64,000 bases of DNA from Neelides folsomi (lineage: Eukaryota; Arthropoda; Collembola; Neelipleona; Neelidae): the NCBI GenBank assembly GCA_034687125.1, contig JAQGBZ010000129.1, forward strand, positions 62,001 through 126,000, read 5' to 3'. Positions 13,808-26,958 of the stretch are shown piece by piece; within the stretch, counting starts at the first letter, position 1, and each line of letters begins with the position of its first letter. The position numbers and the translations under genes are program-made. The notes under the pieces are model-generated. The model had not been told where the DNA came from and did not search any database. It saw only the letters and a program-made list of their open reading frames with translations.

Positions 13808-16700
13808 ATGAACATGGAAAAAATGATAAATAAATTAGGTAAATGATTCCCTCGTGTTTTATTACTCATACAACTTATACATTAAATATACATCTGTACT
13901 TTGTATTAGCTTCGCTCTGTAGTTGGTGAATTTATGAATCTATTCCATTGATAAAGTCAACATTTAGTATTTTATACCTTGTTTAAACCTTACCTTTAAG
14001 CTCGGCCTTTGGAGATCTTGAAACCTTAATGCATCTATGTATACGGAACTTAAGGACCTTAAGAGTTAAGACCTTTAGACGTAAGGTCTGGAAGTCGGTG
14101 GTTTGAATGGTGGGGATGAAATAAGAGTGAGATTGAGAGAAAGAGTGAAACCGAAGCAGAAGCCGAAATCTGACACTTCGGAAAATTCATTCATTTCTCC
14201 TTTTGATCTCTGTTGAGTGTGAAGAGTTTGAACCTGGTTTGCATAAACCTTAAAACTCAATGCATCATACTTGAATTTGAGAAACCTGAAGGGGTCAAAT
14301 TACCCTTTAACGTGTTCATTCCTATTCACAATTACCGAGAACGAAATGTTTTCATAAGCCTTCACCGCGAGACTCAACACGTTCAGCGACAAATTATGGG
14401 CGTCTGGAAGTGAGTATTACCTAAAGAATTGTTATGAATGTAATTCTAGCCGCTAGTTAGACATGGCTTTCTTAACCGATACCGAATGTCGGGATACCTG
14501 AAGATGTCTTCATTTCCCTTTCTTTCATAATGGAGGAACAAAATATTCCATTGGCACTTAAATTTACGATTATTCGAGGGAAAGTAATTCAACCGCGCTT
14601 TTCTATTACTATTATTTATGATATGAGCTTATTAGTAGGTATTAATACAAAATCAAATGGATAAGTTTACATAACAGAACAATTTATTGCAAACATATTA
14701 AATACAAAACTTTAAAATAGGTGCTTTTATTACATAATCTGTATAATCATTTATTCATAAACATATTAGTAAGTGTATACAATTAACTGTATACAATGAT
14801 TACAATGTAAGGTATAAGTACAAGTCGTATAAGATAGGATATGTATAAGCATTTATTACTGTGTTACTTTTGCAAAATTAAATATTTAATAAACAAATCC
14901 AACCCAAATTATTGCATGGGTAAACTATTCATTTTGTACGCCGAAATAAAAACTTGGGAAATGGGAAGACACCATAGGGTTAGGAAAAATATTTTATAAG
15001 GTGGGTTTTGGGCATACTCTAATAATTTCCTTAAGTTTACACTAGTACTTTAATAAAAAAGGCTTAAAAGATATAGTGTGGAGACTCTTTGAAATGGATA
15101 TACCAGATACCATGAAGCAGTGTCTGTTTTTTTGTACTGAAATACTACAAAAGTCTAAATTACAGATATTAAATACATGTGGTTATAGGAAAGATAGAAA
15201 GATGAACCTGAACCGTATTTTGTTATTTTTGCAATTTTACAATTTGTGCCAATTAAGGTAAACAGTAGGTTGAGAGTTTATAAGATTTATCTGAAACACG
15301 AGCTATAAGTGCAATAAGAAGCACAAAGATGTATTATTTGGTCTAATTGATTTCAGCATTGACTCATCCGATCTATCCTAATATGCTTCATTTACATTTA
15401 CATTTACATTCATAACAAGTATTTAGCTTATAAATGGAAATTGATATGAATCGGATGAAATTGACAATAAAAGTAGTAAAACATGAGTAATCGGAAAACC
15501 TTTTAAAATAATCTTTCCAGCCCCATAAATCCGTCTGTCAATACAATGTGAAGAAGAGAGGAAAATATATCCAACTGATTGAAGATCGACAGATGCATTT
15601 GATCATAAAGTAAAATCAATACTGCGGAGTTGAATACTGAATAAGCATATAAAATATCCCATGAAGGCATGATGCATAAACAAAGAAATAACTTTAACCA
15701 AACACCCAAAGTCCAACAATTTTGGCCATACAATATGGCATTTATACTAATACTTTGTATTTATAATACAAGTAAATGCTATTTTGGATTTTTAAATGTT
15801 AGTGATTCGTTCCTAAACAGAAGGACGATGATTTGACGACACCTCTTTGTACACTTTTACAAAATTAAAAACGGAGGTGCAACAGTTTCTCAATGTGGAA
15901 TGGACATATGATTTTGGGCATTAAAGTTATTGAACAAGGATGACTACATTATTTAGCCATTAAAATGTCTCACTCTTAAACTTTAAACATCAGAGATTGC
16001 AGAATTGAGTTTAAATGTCATTTTGATGCAAATGAAGATTGTAAGCGGAATGCATAAACAAATAAGTGCGCAAGTTTATTATTCAGCGGAGGAACAGAAG
16101 AGGTTGAGAACATTTTCCAAGACTTCTTGCATACATATATGATCTTTTGGTTCTTTTAGCCGATTTGAAAGTCAAATGAAATCCCTGAATAACATTTTTA
16201 TTGAAGCCGTGAGGAAAAGGGTGTGCTTGGCTTCTTGAATCGAAGGAAACTTTGCCTCTCCCTCCGCCTCTCATTTTGGAGCTGTGGGTTGCCAAATAAG
16301 GGCAAATATAATTATTTGGAGACCCATTGATAATTTAATGCTTTTTCTATTTCTCTCCCCACTTCCCTTCTTAAGGAGATGTGAATCGAAGTGTATGGGA
16401 AGGGATTTAAATTTAATCGACCGAGGTGGAAGAGTGGCCAAGCGAGGTGTATGGGATTTAGTGTGGCTGTGTGGGGCCCTGGTTGTGTCACAGGGGCTCT
16501 GATTTCATTTTATGGTTCGATGTGTGGGGAGATAAGGGAAGGATGAATGCCGTCTGGTCGGTGACAGGGAAGCTTCGGCCGGGCGGTCGGTGTTAATTAC
16601 GCCCTTAGAAATGGACATCTCAAATAGAGACATTGTTCCTGAGTTCCTAGGTTCATCTTCATGAACCCAAGGAATCTCCTCACGAAACTCATGATACTCA
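13808..16700. other. Intergenic between Drak and the odd-skipped complex
   Basis: No coding exon recognised on either strand. The tract is AT-rich to about 16.2 kb, then GC rises approaching the first odd-skipped gene. A second copy of the 13-mer GGGGAGATAAGGG lies at 16526-16538, about 500 bases upstream of that gene's probable start. Confidence 0.4.
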
Positions 16701-17025
16701 GGAAGGGCTGATTCAGGTTCCAGGGCTGATGCTGGCTGATGGTGAGTGCGAAGAGTGGGAGGGATTGAGGGCGATAGTCGCCACAGAGAGCGGCTTGAGT
16801 TTCAAGGCAGTGGACGGGGGCGTTTCAGTAGAGTTGGGGAGCAGCTGGCTCCTTCGAGTTGGTGGCTGGGAAGCAGTTGCGGGTGCCTCCACAGTCCCAA
16901 CCCAACAGGGCGTCTGGGACGAGCCAATCCCCTGGCCCTGTGAGAAGAAAATCGGCTGCTCCCAGATTCAGAGTTCAGTTCGAGCTCTGCTACCGGAGCT
17001 CCCACGCCGACTTCTCTCTGCTCCA

Positions 17026-17967
17026 ATGGACTTCAGAAGCAAAAGCCCCGGACTGGGCCGTCTGCTCCCGGGCAACCTCCTCACCCCGCCAGTGACCCCC
17101 ACGGACCTCCAACACCTCCCGGACTTTGTCCCCAACTTCCCGCATCTCCTCATGGCGGCTTCCCTCTACTTGAACCGATTCCCGCCCCTGCTCTACTCCC
17201 TGGAAGACTTGAGGAAGATTGCGCTCCTCAACCCGCCCCAGGACCTCTCCTTCAAACGGTTCCACCACCACCAGGAAGGGCCGCCGATGGCCGGAGCTTC
17301 AGCACCTACAATCCACCCGCCGGCCCCGCCGACGGCCCGGGCATCCCGCCCCAAGAAGCAGTTCATATGCAAGTACTGCAACCGCCACTTTACTAAGAGC
17401 TACAATCTCCTCATCCATGAGAGGACCCATACGGACGAACGGCCCTACTCCTGCGATATATGTGGAAAGGCCTTCCGGAGACAGGACCACCTGAGGGACC
17501 ACAGGTAACCCGCCCTTTTAAACCCTTAACTTCTTAAGTCTCCCTTTTTAAACCCTCATCTCCAGACATCTGAGGATGAAGTCCCTTAAGTGAGACGACG
17601 ATTGTAAGATAAGCTTTTGTCGTGCAGGTACATCCATAGCAAGGAGAAGCCTTTCAAATGCAGCGAGTGCGGCAAGGGCTTCTGCCAGTCGAGGACGTTG
17701 GCCGTTCACAAGATCCTCCACATGGACGAGTCGCCCCACAAGTGTCCGGTGTGCTCACGGGCTTTCAACCAGCGGTCGAACCTCAAGACCCATCTCCTCA
17801 CCCACACTGACCTCAAGCCCTACGAGTGCACAAGCTGCGGGAAGGTGTTCCGGAGGAACTGCGACCTCCGTCGTCATGTCCTCACCCACGACCCCAATTA
17901 CGACGAGTCGGCCGAGACGGGGAGCGAGAAAAAGAAGACCTTCCTCATCAGTGACATCATGAAATAA
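17026..17967 (+). CDS. Odd-skipped family C2H2 zinc-finger repressor, paralogue A (+)
   Basis: Odd, Sob and Bowl proteins are nuclear repressors in segmentation, leg-joint and gut patterning. Two coding exons: 17026-17504 and 17628-17967, joined in phase 2 inside the HR|YIH of finger 2. Five C2H2 fingers follow the family linker [13 protein letters not shown]: two in exon 1 (CKYC..H, CDIC..H) and three in exon 2 (CSEC, CPVC, CTSC). The C-terminus [12 protein letters not shown] fits an eh1-like FxIxxIM Groucho-binding motif, known in Odd. The N-terminal half is Pro/Leu-rich. Start: the frame stays open up to an ATG at 16729, but a perfect donor (GGTGAGTG, near 16740) sits just after it, so I prefer the ATG at 17026 and suspect a 5' UTR intron. 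Poly(A) signal AATAAA at 18134-18139. Exon 2 is almost identical in bases to paralogue B at 32.1-32.5 kb. Whether this is odd, sob or bowl I cannot tell. Confidence 0.9.
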
Positions 17968-20900
17968 AAGCGGCTCCTTTGTTATTTATCTATATAGTCG
18001 CACCCTCAAAGTAGAGCCGCCTTCTGATAGCTCTTTCAACTCGCCGCAGCACCCGCACTTTAACAGATAATTCCGATCAGTTGTTAAGCTCCTCATCGAG
18101 TATGGTCCTGTACATACATATTACTTATATGCAAATAAACTTTCCACAATCATGTATACTCTCACTCGGAGGCATTTCATTTCGCACTTGGCATGGACAT
18201 GGAGTGGGGAATTTAAGTGGATGTAGTTAAGTACATACAGATATGTAGTTAATTGTAGTAAGTGGGGAGAGGGAGTTAGCTCATACATAGGTAGTTATAT
18301 GCTGTGTAGTTATAATGGCAGTTAAGTGTGGGCTCGACGGCCCTGGGCGGGTGCGGGATTTGAGGGCGGGGAGGAAGCCTATCGTCTGCTTCATTAGCAC
18401 TCTTCATGACTAATAAATTATGCATGCAAAGGCTATTGGTGGTTGGCCATAGAGTAGGTCTTGGAATCGTGGGAAAAGGTCAACGTGGGTGGAGATAATT
18501 GATGTGTCATCGCCTGAAGCCCCGTATTAGCATATTTCGTCATGCACTGCTCATTTGCGGATGCGAGGAGTCGAGCAGTGGAAGAAGGGAGGCGTGTGTC
18601 CTGGCTATCTCCTCTAATGGAAAGACGTTGTCGGCGGGGAGATAAGGGCCTCGTGTGAGGTGGGCCCGGACCGGGGAGTTATGGGCCGATGGGGCGATAG
18701 GGGATCTGGGGCGGGGGAAGGAATTCGACGACGGCCGGGAACCGTCCGCCGACCCATCGTCGGGGCCAGAGGTCAAGCAAGAACACGCGGCCAGCCCGTT
18801 TCCCACGATTTAGAAGAGCATGGCCTCTTGATCCCTCTACTTGTATGGGAAACTGCTCGGGGGAGAATTCCAACACATTCTTGAGCACGAGCTCCGTTCT
18901 GTTCGCTCTCTACCTGGTCGGGGAGGAGACGAGCTGCCTGGCCACAATGCCCCGGCCCCATTGTCCGCCGATCCGTTGGCGGGGAGAATTCAGATCACAG
19001 TTGACAGATCTTATAGGCCGCTCCCAAGGCCCAGAGAGCTCCAGACCATAAAGTCACCGAGCCATTGTGTCCACGGGGCAAAAAACGAATCGCTGTCATC
19101 GAGTTTTATTGTGTGGCCTGCCTGGACCACCCCTTAGTTTTTTTAATGCCTCGCACGTTGTCACCCCTTTTTTACCTCCGTCGGCCCTCGCCCCTGCCCA
19201 CTCCTCCCTCCCGCACACACAAGAGGGTATTAATAAGAAACTGATGTGTGTCAATACGCTTGTCCAATTTACAGGTGATGGAATTTGTATACCCCCAACT
19301 ATAAACCCTCCACTCTGCTTAATAACAAATCGGAGAAGAATGCTGAAGAACACTTGTTGACGACGACGCGTGCGGTTTGGAATTCCAGCCAGAGATGCAG
19401 CCGAGAGATTATGCAGGGGGGTCCCTTTTAAACATCTTCCCTTTATTATTACTACGCTCCTTTTTTACTTCTCGCCCAGCCCTTGCAGAATCCTTTTCTC
19501 ACGATCCTTTTCGCGGACTTGCCAACAGTCTCGGGGCGAGAAGTGGGAAGGAGTTAGAACAAGTGGGAAGGAGCTGCGGAAAGTGGCTGAGAAAATATCA
19601 TTTGCTTATTATTTCTGTGGGGTGAGAAAAAAGGCCAATTGGTTCACTTGTTTGTTTTCAGAGATAAGGAGACGGTCGAGGCGCGAGAACATCTTCAAGA
19701 GACCTCACTTTATTTACCCTCCATTTTTCACCCGTCGACCACTCCCTTTGAATGGAATACAAATTTCTCCCTTGTAATTCCCATAATCAATCTCAGATTA
19801 AACATGTCATGACAGCTCCACCACTCACTCCCAATTCCCAATTCCTCCTCCCAGTGAAATCCATCTCGGCTCATTACCATTAACATTACCCTTCCGGGCC
19901 ACATTTCATGATCCAATAACCTCGCCTTTCTCTCCTGTGCCAATCCTCGCTCTCGCCAATCCCCGTTCTCTTCACCAACGGTAAAGATCCCCAAAGAAAC
20001 AATAAACCATCTCGAAGAACAATTTCCCATCGGCCCAAAGACTTCTCCAACTCCTCGTCAAATCCTCTCTCTTTGAATCTCTCCTTCCAATGAGTATAAA
20101 CCATCATGCCTTCACCCTCCCATTTAAGACCGTTGTTTATGTGCAAATGAAAGAGAGATCTTTTTAATCTCGCCATGGACGTTTTGCAAGGTTTGCCCAT
20201 TAAAAGCAGATCCTCATCTTTACGACCCGACAATTTGTTTCTCCTCATCCCCTCATCATGAGGAAAGAGGTTAAAATTTTAATCGTTCCCCGCACTTCAT
20301 AAATACATAATATTATTACATATTTTAAATGAACTCCGGGGAATGGAAGTTGATGTGAAAGGACTGAAAGGATATTAAAAAGGCGCTGAGATCTCTCAAT
20401 CACTCACACCCTCGCTCTCGGAGGTTCGACGGGTGGGTAATCCAGGTTGATTCTATCGCCCCATTATCTCCCGATCCACTCCTGTATAAATAAAGACGAG
20501 GTGATAGAGAAGAAAGGGGCCGCGTGTGCGAGCAGAGAAGCTCGAGATTCCAAGGAGTGTAATTGATCCTCTGCCTGCACCCTCCGCGTTCCGCCGCCGT
20601 TTTCTATTAGACCCGACCTATTAAATTCGAGATGGCTATTGAACCCAAAGCCGCTCTCAGAAATGATGATATTATGAAAGGGAAGCCTTTTGTTTACAAT
20701 CTGCTTTTTTGGAGCACCTCTTTACAGCTTCGACAAGAAACGTTTAAAGCAGTTCCCTATATGAAACATATGAACCACATGATACATTGAAACATTTAAA
20801 ACACCTAGATATTGGACATGTATGTATGTGGATCTGGTGAGTAATGTGATATATATTGTACCATATTGAAGAGTATGAGAGGAATGATAGAACCATGATT

Positions 20901-21430
20901 GTAAATGTATTTATATGGCTTTGAAGGTGATGGGTGAAAATGATGGAAAGTGGACGGAGCGAGTGAGGAATAAACCTGTTGACAACTTTATTGATTGCCT
21001 GAGAGTTATGTGGTTTATTGGGCGTCTTGGGGGGCCATTGATGTTCTTATTACCACATCAATTTCCTCTTTATGATTTATAAATATTTGCCTCAATTTGG
21101 TAAGTGAGGGGTGACAGGAGCCGGTGTGTGCAATTGGTCGTGAGAAGGGCTCTCCACACATCTTTTCAAGAGACCGAGGGGTAAAAAGTGGTTGGGATTA
21201 ATAGAAGGGCCGGCAGCCGAGGGAGGTTCATCCTCCCCGATTTGCTTTATGAGAGATGCAAAGTAAAGGTGGTTATTAACACGTTAAGGGCCACTCCAGC
21301 TCCCTGTCTCACCCCTTCCCTCTCACTCCGCCCCGGAAGAAAAATGTCAAGCTCAGAGAAAGAGAGCCCCTTTTAATCTCACGCCCCGCCTCACACTGTC
21401 ACCCCGAATGAGTGTCAGAGATGTTTGAAC
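17968..21430. other. Non-coding tract between odd-skipped paralogue A and drumstick
   Basis: After the paralogue A poly(A) site no gene is recognised. A GC-rich island spans roughly 18.3-19.2 kb and holds the third copy of GGGGAGATAAGGG (18636-18648). A minus-strand open stretch of 88 codons at 18540-18806 lacks an ATG and follows an in-frame stop, so it is not called. A TATAAATA box near 20484 (+) within a GC-richer tract could mark an unassigned promoter. Given its position in a developmental gene cluster, enhancer content is likely but not shown. Confidence 0.35.
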
Positions 21431-21508
21431 GAGAAAGGTTTTTAATACACACAATCGAGATCAGAATATTTACAACAAAAAAAGAAATCGTCGTAGAGGT
21501 CCGCGGGC

Positions 21509-21857
21509 TCAGTAGAAGGAATTCGTCGGGGAAGAGTTCGGCGAGTGTTGGGACCTGAAATAAAAAACCAAAACATGAGCAACTCTGATCCGGAAGATGT
21601 GGGAAGAATGGGTTGGTATGGATTAATTGGATTAATTGGACAGACCGATGCTGTCGGAGGCCGTCCGACTTCTTGAACTGCTTCCCGCACACCTCGCACA
21701 CGAAGACGTCGATGTGGGTCCGCTCGTGGATCATGAGGTTGTAGGATTTGTTGAATCGTCGCTGGCAGAATTGGCAGAACAGGTCGATCTTCGACTGGTT
21801 CCGGATGATCCGACGGCGATGGAGCCGCTCCGCCTCCGCGTCTATGATCGCGAACAT
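21509..21857 (-). CDS. drm: Drumstick-like two-finger zinc-finger protein
   Basis: Drumstick is a very small odd-skipped family member that binds Lines and so relieves Lines' inhibition of Bowl in hindgut and leg patterning. Two exons, 21646-21857 and 21554-21509 (phase 2), give 85 residues, near the fly protein's length. The start MFAIIDAEAE recalls fly MFAVM. Finger 1 is CQFCQRRFNKSYNLMIHERTH and finger 2 is CEVCGKQFKKSDGLRQHR, after which the protein ends within 16 residues (SQHSPNSSPTNSFY), like fly Drm's short tail. The frame is open upstream but no ATG with family similarity is seen. A poly(A) signal ATTAAA lies near 21440-21445. It sits between two five-finger paralogues, matching the drm-sob-odd grouping in flies. 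Confident. Confidence 0.93.
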
Positions 21858-24800
21858 GGTGAGCAGGTGAGAGATTTGATTGAGACACGAGAGCTCTTCT
21901 CCGAGACTTCTCCGAGAATGAAGATGAGGCGAGATGTTGGGACGTGGGCTCTGTCTTCGCCTCCTCACCACCCCCTTCACTAGTACCTTTGGGGATCATA
22001 GGTCTTTTGGCGAGATGGTCATAGCCGGGTCCTCACACTTCCACGAGGTCTCCCTGAGTTGGTCGGATCATTTCCGACGTGTCGAAGAGAGGGGCTCAAA
22101 CGACACCGATGAGTTTTAATCTCTTGAGCTAATATTTGACTTCCTCCTTTGTCTCTCCGCCTTGAGGACAAACTTCCTGGGGCAAACATCCGAGGAGTGG
22201 TGGACCGGGGTCGGAGGAGATTAAGCTCAATTACATTAGTACATCTGCCGAGGTGTGAATCATTTAATGGAGGGACACCCAGGTTGTTTGTCACCGATCG
22301 GAGGGACGCGGAGTGGCGGGGTGCGCCGCTTCGCCCCCCACTGGAACAAACCTTAAAAATCGATTTTACCTCTCTTTGACTCCCCGCTGACTTCTTTTCT
22401 CCAAGAGAAGAAGAATTTTCACGGCGTAATTTTGAGAGTGATGACAAATGGTTTTTTACCCAAATTGTACCTTACCCAATTTGGGCCCCCGAGCCCCAAA
22501 CATCATCCTTTTATTCAGTAATATGCAGACAGGTATTTCCACAAACGGCGGCGGAACTCACTTACGATTACGGCCCGAGTATGACATTAGAGAAGCCACC
22601 ACCCTTTGACTCCACTTCACCTTGCCGGTAACGAGTAGAGTTAATCGCTTTGGACTCTCAGATTCTCCATTACCTCACTCTTCAAAGGACGGAAATGTCG
22701 TGTTTCCCACTCTTGTTTCAATAACTTTGCCAAACTCAAATCACTCATTGTCAGATGAGTCTCTTACAATACAATGCCTAATAGTAGTAGAGAAAGGATA
22801 TGAGAGGTAATCCACACAGGTAAGGTAGTCAATAAGGTAAGGTAAGATAGTTAATGATAGCAAAGGATCTATATAGGTAAGAAGTACGTAAGAAATGAGT
22901 GGATGTGGGAAGGGTTCGAAGATTCTGTTTGAGCATGAGGAAGTGTGAGAGACTGTGTGCCGGGATGAGGTGGGGATTATGAAGGGCGAACGGAAGTGTG
23001 TTAGTTTTTGAGGGTATTTGAGAAAAAAGTAACTCCTGTGCCCTGCTGAGTCATTTAATTTAAAAAGCAGAGGAAACTGAGATTTACTCCTTTGACTTTC
23101 AGATCTTTTTTCATCATTTTGAATAATTAGGCAGGGTGGGTGTTGGCGGCCTGGAGACATGGGAAGTTGGTTATTGTGTCCTTAACCCCCGCTTTTGCCC
23201 ACTGATGGGCCCATAATGGAATTAAGGAGGCAATTGGGCGGGATGGTTGGAGGCAACTGCAAAAAGGAAGATCAAAGTGAGGAAGGAATTGGCTTCATTC
23301 CCCTCTAACTCTCCCGACCCAAGGACCCGATGAGGAGCAGATGAGGAGGAGATGAGAGAACAAATTGAGTTTAGTGACAAGAGGAGAAGAAAAAGGGTCT
23401 CTCCTGAACTCAACAGGCCCCTGGGTGTCTGCCAAGTGCCCCCAAAACTTAACCTCTCTCTGTATCAAACCGAATAGGAGCTCCATAATTGTATGGCTCT
23501 GCACAGCTTGAGTTAATTGCATGTGGAGAAGAGGGAATTTTCCAGGAAAAATTCCTTCCTTGCTACCTGAGAATATTTTTTGGGATCTCTCGCACTTCTC
23601 CACCTCCCCTTCCCATATCTCCCTTCTCTGAACGTCTTCGCCCATCGCGCCCAAAGACCAAAAACTCAGACCAATCTGTGAGAGATCATCCACAGACCCC
23701 AATATTTTATTCCCAAGGTGAAAATCGTCCATAAATGAAGAGGAGTCTCCGCTGGGCAGAGGGACAAAGTAGCCAGTTCAGGTTCTCACAACTCCTAAAT
23801 TGCCGAGTAAATAAATATTGTGAACTTTTACGATCTGCAACCAGTCAAATCTAATCAAGGAAACGGCCGAGCCGCCAATCTCCATCCTAATTAAACAGAA
23901 CAATTACTCCGCCGCTCTTATCTTTATTATCGCACCCATCACCAGCTTCGCCTTCAATCACACGAAACTCCCATTTACGATGGCCAATTCGCAGGAAGGG
24001 GAGATGATCGCCGGATTAACAACTTCTATTCATTCCACATCATTTCCTTTACACCCTCACTGTTTGAACTGCGAATTCTTGTGAAATGGAAGATGGCCGG
24101 ATGAATTTATTTTATAGGCTTTTAGGCCGCGAAGAACACGGAGGTCGTTAGCCGCCTTTCCAAAATCTGCATTTGTAAATTGGTCTTTCTGGCAGTGAGT
24201 TTTGAGTGACGGGTCTTCATTTTCCCATCAAATGATACCAAGGGTTTTCCTAATTATGAAAATTGGATGACAGACATAATATGGATTCATTTCCCAAGGC
24301 GAGCATATTGAGGCATTCTTTGCTCCCTGGGAATTCACATCCTCCAAATTCCTAAATAACTCCTCATATGAATAACTCCACATAACTCCAGACCATCTCT
24401 GGCCCACTTGGGCAATGAGGAGAAGAAAGAGTAATTAGCGTGAAGCACCCAGGGAATTCGGAGAATGAAAAATGAAAAGAATTGATTTTTGATTTATTAT
24501 TTATCAGCAGAGGCTCGGGCTCGCCAACACCTGACGACTCATCTCGGGAGTAAATAGCTCTTCTCACTCTTTCTCTCCCTTATGGATGGGGTCAAGTGAG
24601 CTTGGAGGAATGTGCTGAGAAATAATTCACTGTTCCGGTACATTCGTTTAGAAAAAATGCTTGGGATTCCAATAAGTTCGAAGACAAGTGTAGTACGAGG
24701 AGATAGGGATCCCTCTCCTAATCTATTCTGCCTCGCACGCATAAATAGTGAGATACCCTTTCTTACGCTCATTACTCCACTCTCGGATGTTTAAACTCCC

Positions 24801-26950
24801 ATTCCCCACATAAATCTCTTTCCATCATCGGGGTCTTCGGCAGGGCATGAAGCTCATGAAAAGGATAAGTACAATACAATACCTGTAGTAAGTCATAAGA
24901 GATGAGTAGTACTACTACGAGGAGTATTCTAATATTACTACGAGTGTGTTGTGGCCGGTCGGAGCGTGGCCGGGGCCGCTGCAGGAATCCTCGATAATAA
25001 ATTTAATTATGCGTCCCCTGGCCTCGTGGGAAGGGAGTAATTAGGGGGCTAATGGGTGTAATGTGTCCAAATGAGGGGAAGGTATGCAGAGGTATTTACG
25101 GCTCCTCCGCACCCGAGTGTCAATTGGGATCATCATCGGAGGAATTATAGGAGACCGACAAGGGCCGGATGGCGGCCGGAGTAATTAAGTTCCGGGGAAA
25201 TGGGATTACCCGAGTAATGGGAATGTTTATGAGAGAGGTCCGAGAGGGAGTTTGGGGGCAAGAAGGGTCCAGTAGCCTCTGCCGCCTCCGCCGCCACCAA
25301 ATCCACTTTCACTCCCTTCCAAATAAATAGGGCTGGCGTGTCCTTGTGGGCCCAGGACCAAGGGGATCATTACTGTGATCAAGGGAGGGACGCGGTCAAA
25401 GGTTGCCTCCGTCTCTCCCCAATTTGAGGTTAACTGTCAAGGCTTAGTCGCGTCTGGAGCCGGGCTCCCACCTCCAACCCAAGCACAACTCAGAGGTGAA
25501 GTCAGGTAAGTCTCCTCCACAATCTCTGCCCCTTTGTCAAGAGGGGTGAAGGCGAGCCGGAGAATTAGGAGATGTAAACATTATGCCCAGCGTATGCCAT
25601 AACTTGTCGACTCGAGAGGAAATCTCGAGTAACTTGAGGACTTTGTCTCCCCCTCTCCTTTCCATGCTAATGGCCAAAGACCAAGAATTTATTGCCGGAT
25701 AATGATTCTCCTTCGCACAAAAGGAGTTCCACATAAATTGCCGCATAAATATTAACCATTGACATCTAATGAATTTACAAGAGATTACCGTCCTCCTATT
25801 CACGAAGAAGCCTTTTCTCTCCCACGACTCCCAATCAACGCCTTGCCAATAGACAAATTCCAATAAGCGCCTTTGCCAAACACCCGCAATCTTTCTTTTT
25901 AGTCTTTGGCCTCCCCAAGCCCTTCCTTCGACCCGTGAGAAACGAATACACGACATTGTGCATTTACTCATTACATTCATTCATGCCAGATTACAGATAT
26001 TGTATTAGAAGGAAACCAGCAACGAATTCAGACTTTGGACGTAGATCCATATTATACATTTATCCATTGGTGAATGTATCATCGATGGGATAGTTTGAAG
26101 GAGAGAGAGAGAGTATGATAACAATAAGTTGCTCGCAGACAGATTGAGATCAGAGACGGGGCTCTGGTCTCGATTCCCATTCAGCACCCTCGCCCCGAAT
26201 CTCTCAACTTCTCTAAAGAGAATTCACAGAGAGAACCTCGACAGAATCTCCACGAATCTCTCAAGAGGCTCAAGAGACGCAAATTGTAAATCATCGGTGA
26301 GAGGGGAAAGAGAAAGACGAGTTTTATTCTCATTAGAAATAAATGGGCACATTAGGCTCCTAATGTGTGTTTACATCAATTGTTCACTAATTTCCCTCCT
26401 CTGAGACTTATGAAACACGACCGTTCTCCTCGCCAAAAGAAACTCCTTCGGAATCCATAGAGGCTAATTAAAAAACATTTATTTGATTTAATTATTATTC
26501 TCCATCTTTCCCCATGCACGGTTTTATTGGAGCTCTTCGAGCCGACACGGCCTATTAGAATACTTTCTACATTCATCTTGACCATATTAAAATTGAATAC
26601 ATGCATAATGTTCGTGTTATTAGCGGTACTCCTTTCTGACTTTTTTTGTTCATTATCCTTCTATCTAATGGAAATTACATGATTGGAGCGCAAGGAGTAT
26701 TTATTGTGATATTGTAACATGCTTATAAAAAATAATGCTTTATAATAGAACTTCAAACTGACACTTTATAAAGGCAAAACAATGTACGAGTATTTAAGTA
26801 CATATTACTACAATAAGAAGTTTATGCTTAATAACGTTCGTTGTTTTTGTTCGGCGATAGGCTTCTGATGTACGTACATGAATGTCTTCAAGTCTGCATT
26901 TAAATCAGAAGAATATAGGCTCATTGGAAAGAGAGAGATTGGTGAAGAGA
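21858..26950. other. Long non-coding tract upstream of drumstick
   Basis: About 5 kb with uneven GC content and open frames up to about 145 codons (for example 22019-22447, 23295-23732 and 25537-25980, all minus). None shows a domain, splice-linked partner or convincing start. Composition is richer in GC than the AT-rich deserts elsewhere in the window. Such a tract beside a developmental regulator is a natural place for enhancers, but I see no defined module. Confidence 0.35.
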
Positions 26951-26958
26951 AAAGAGAG

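Noticed and set aside
16729-17025. N-terminal extension of odd-skipped paralogue A by 99 residues.
   Set aside because: A strong donor signal lies immediately after the upstream ATG, and the extension has no family similarity. The frame is open, so it cannot be fully excluded.
18540-18806. 88-codon minus-strand open stretch in a GC-rich island.
   Set aside because: No ATG, an in-frame stop just upstream, low-complexity Ser/Pro content and no splice partner.
22019-22447. 142-codon minus-strand frame upstream of drumstick.
   Set aside because: No domain, biased Ser/Arg content and no splice link to drm; most likely chance in a GC-richer tract.
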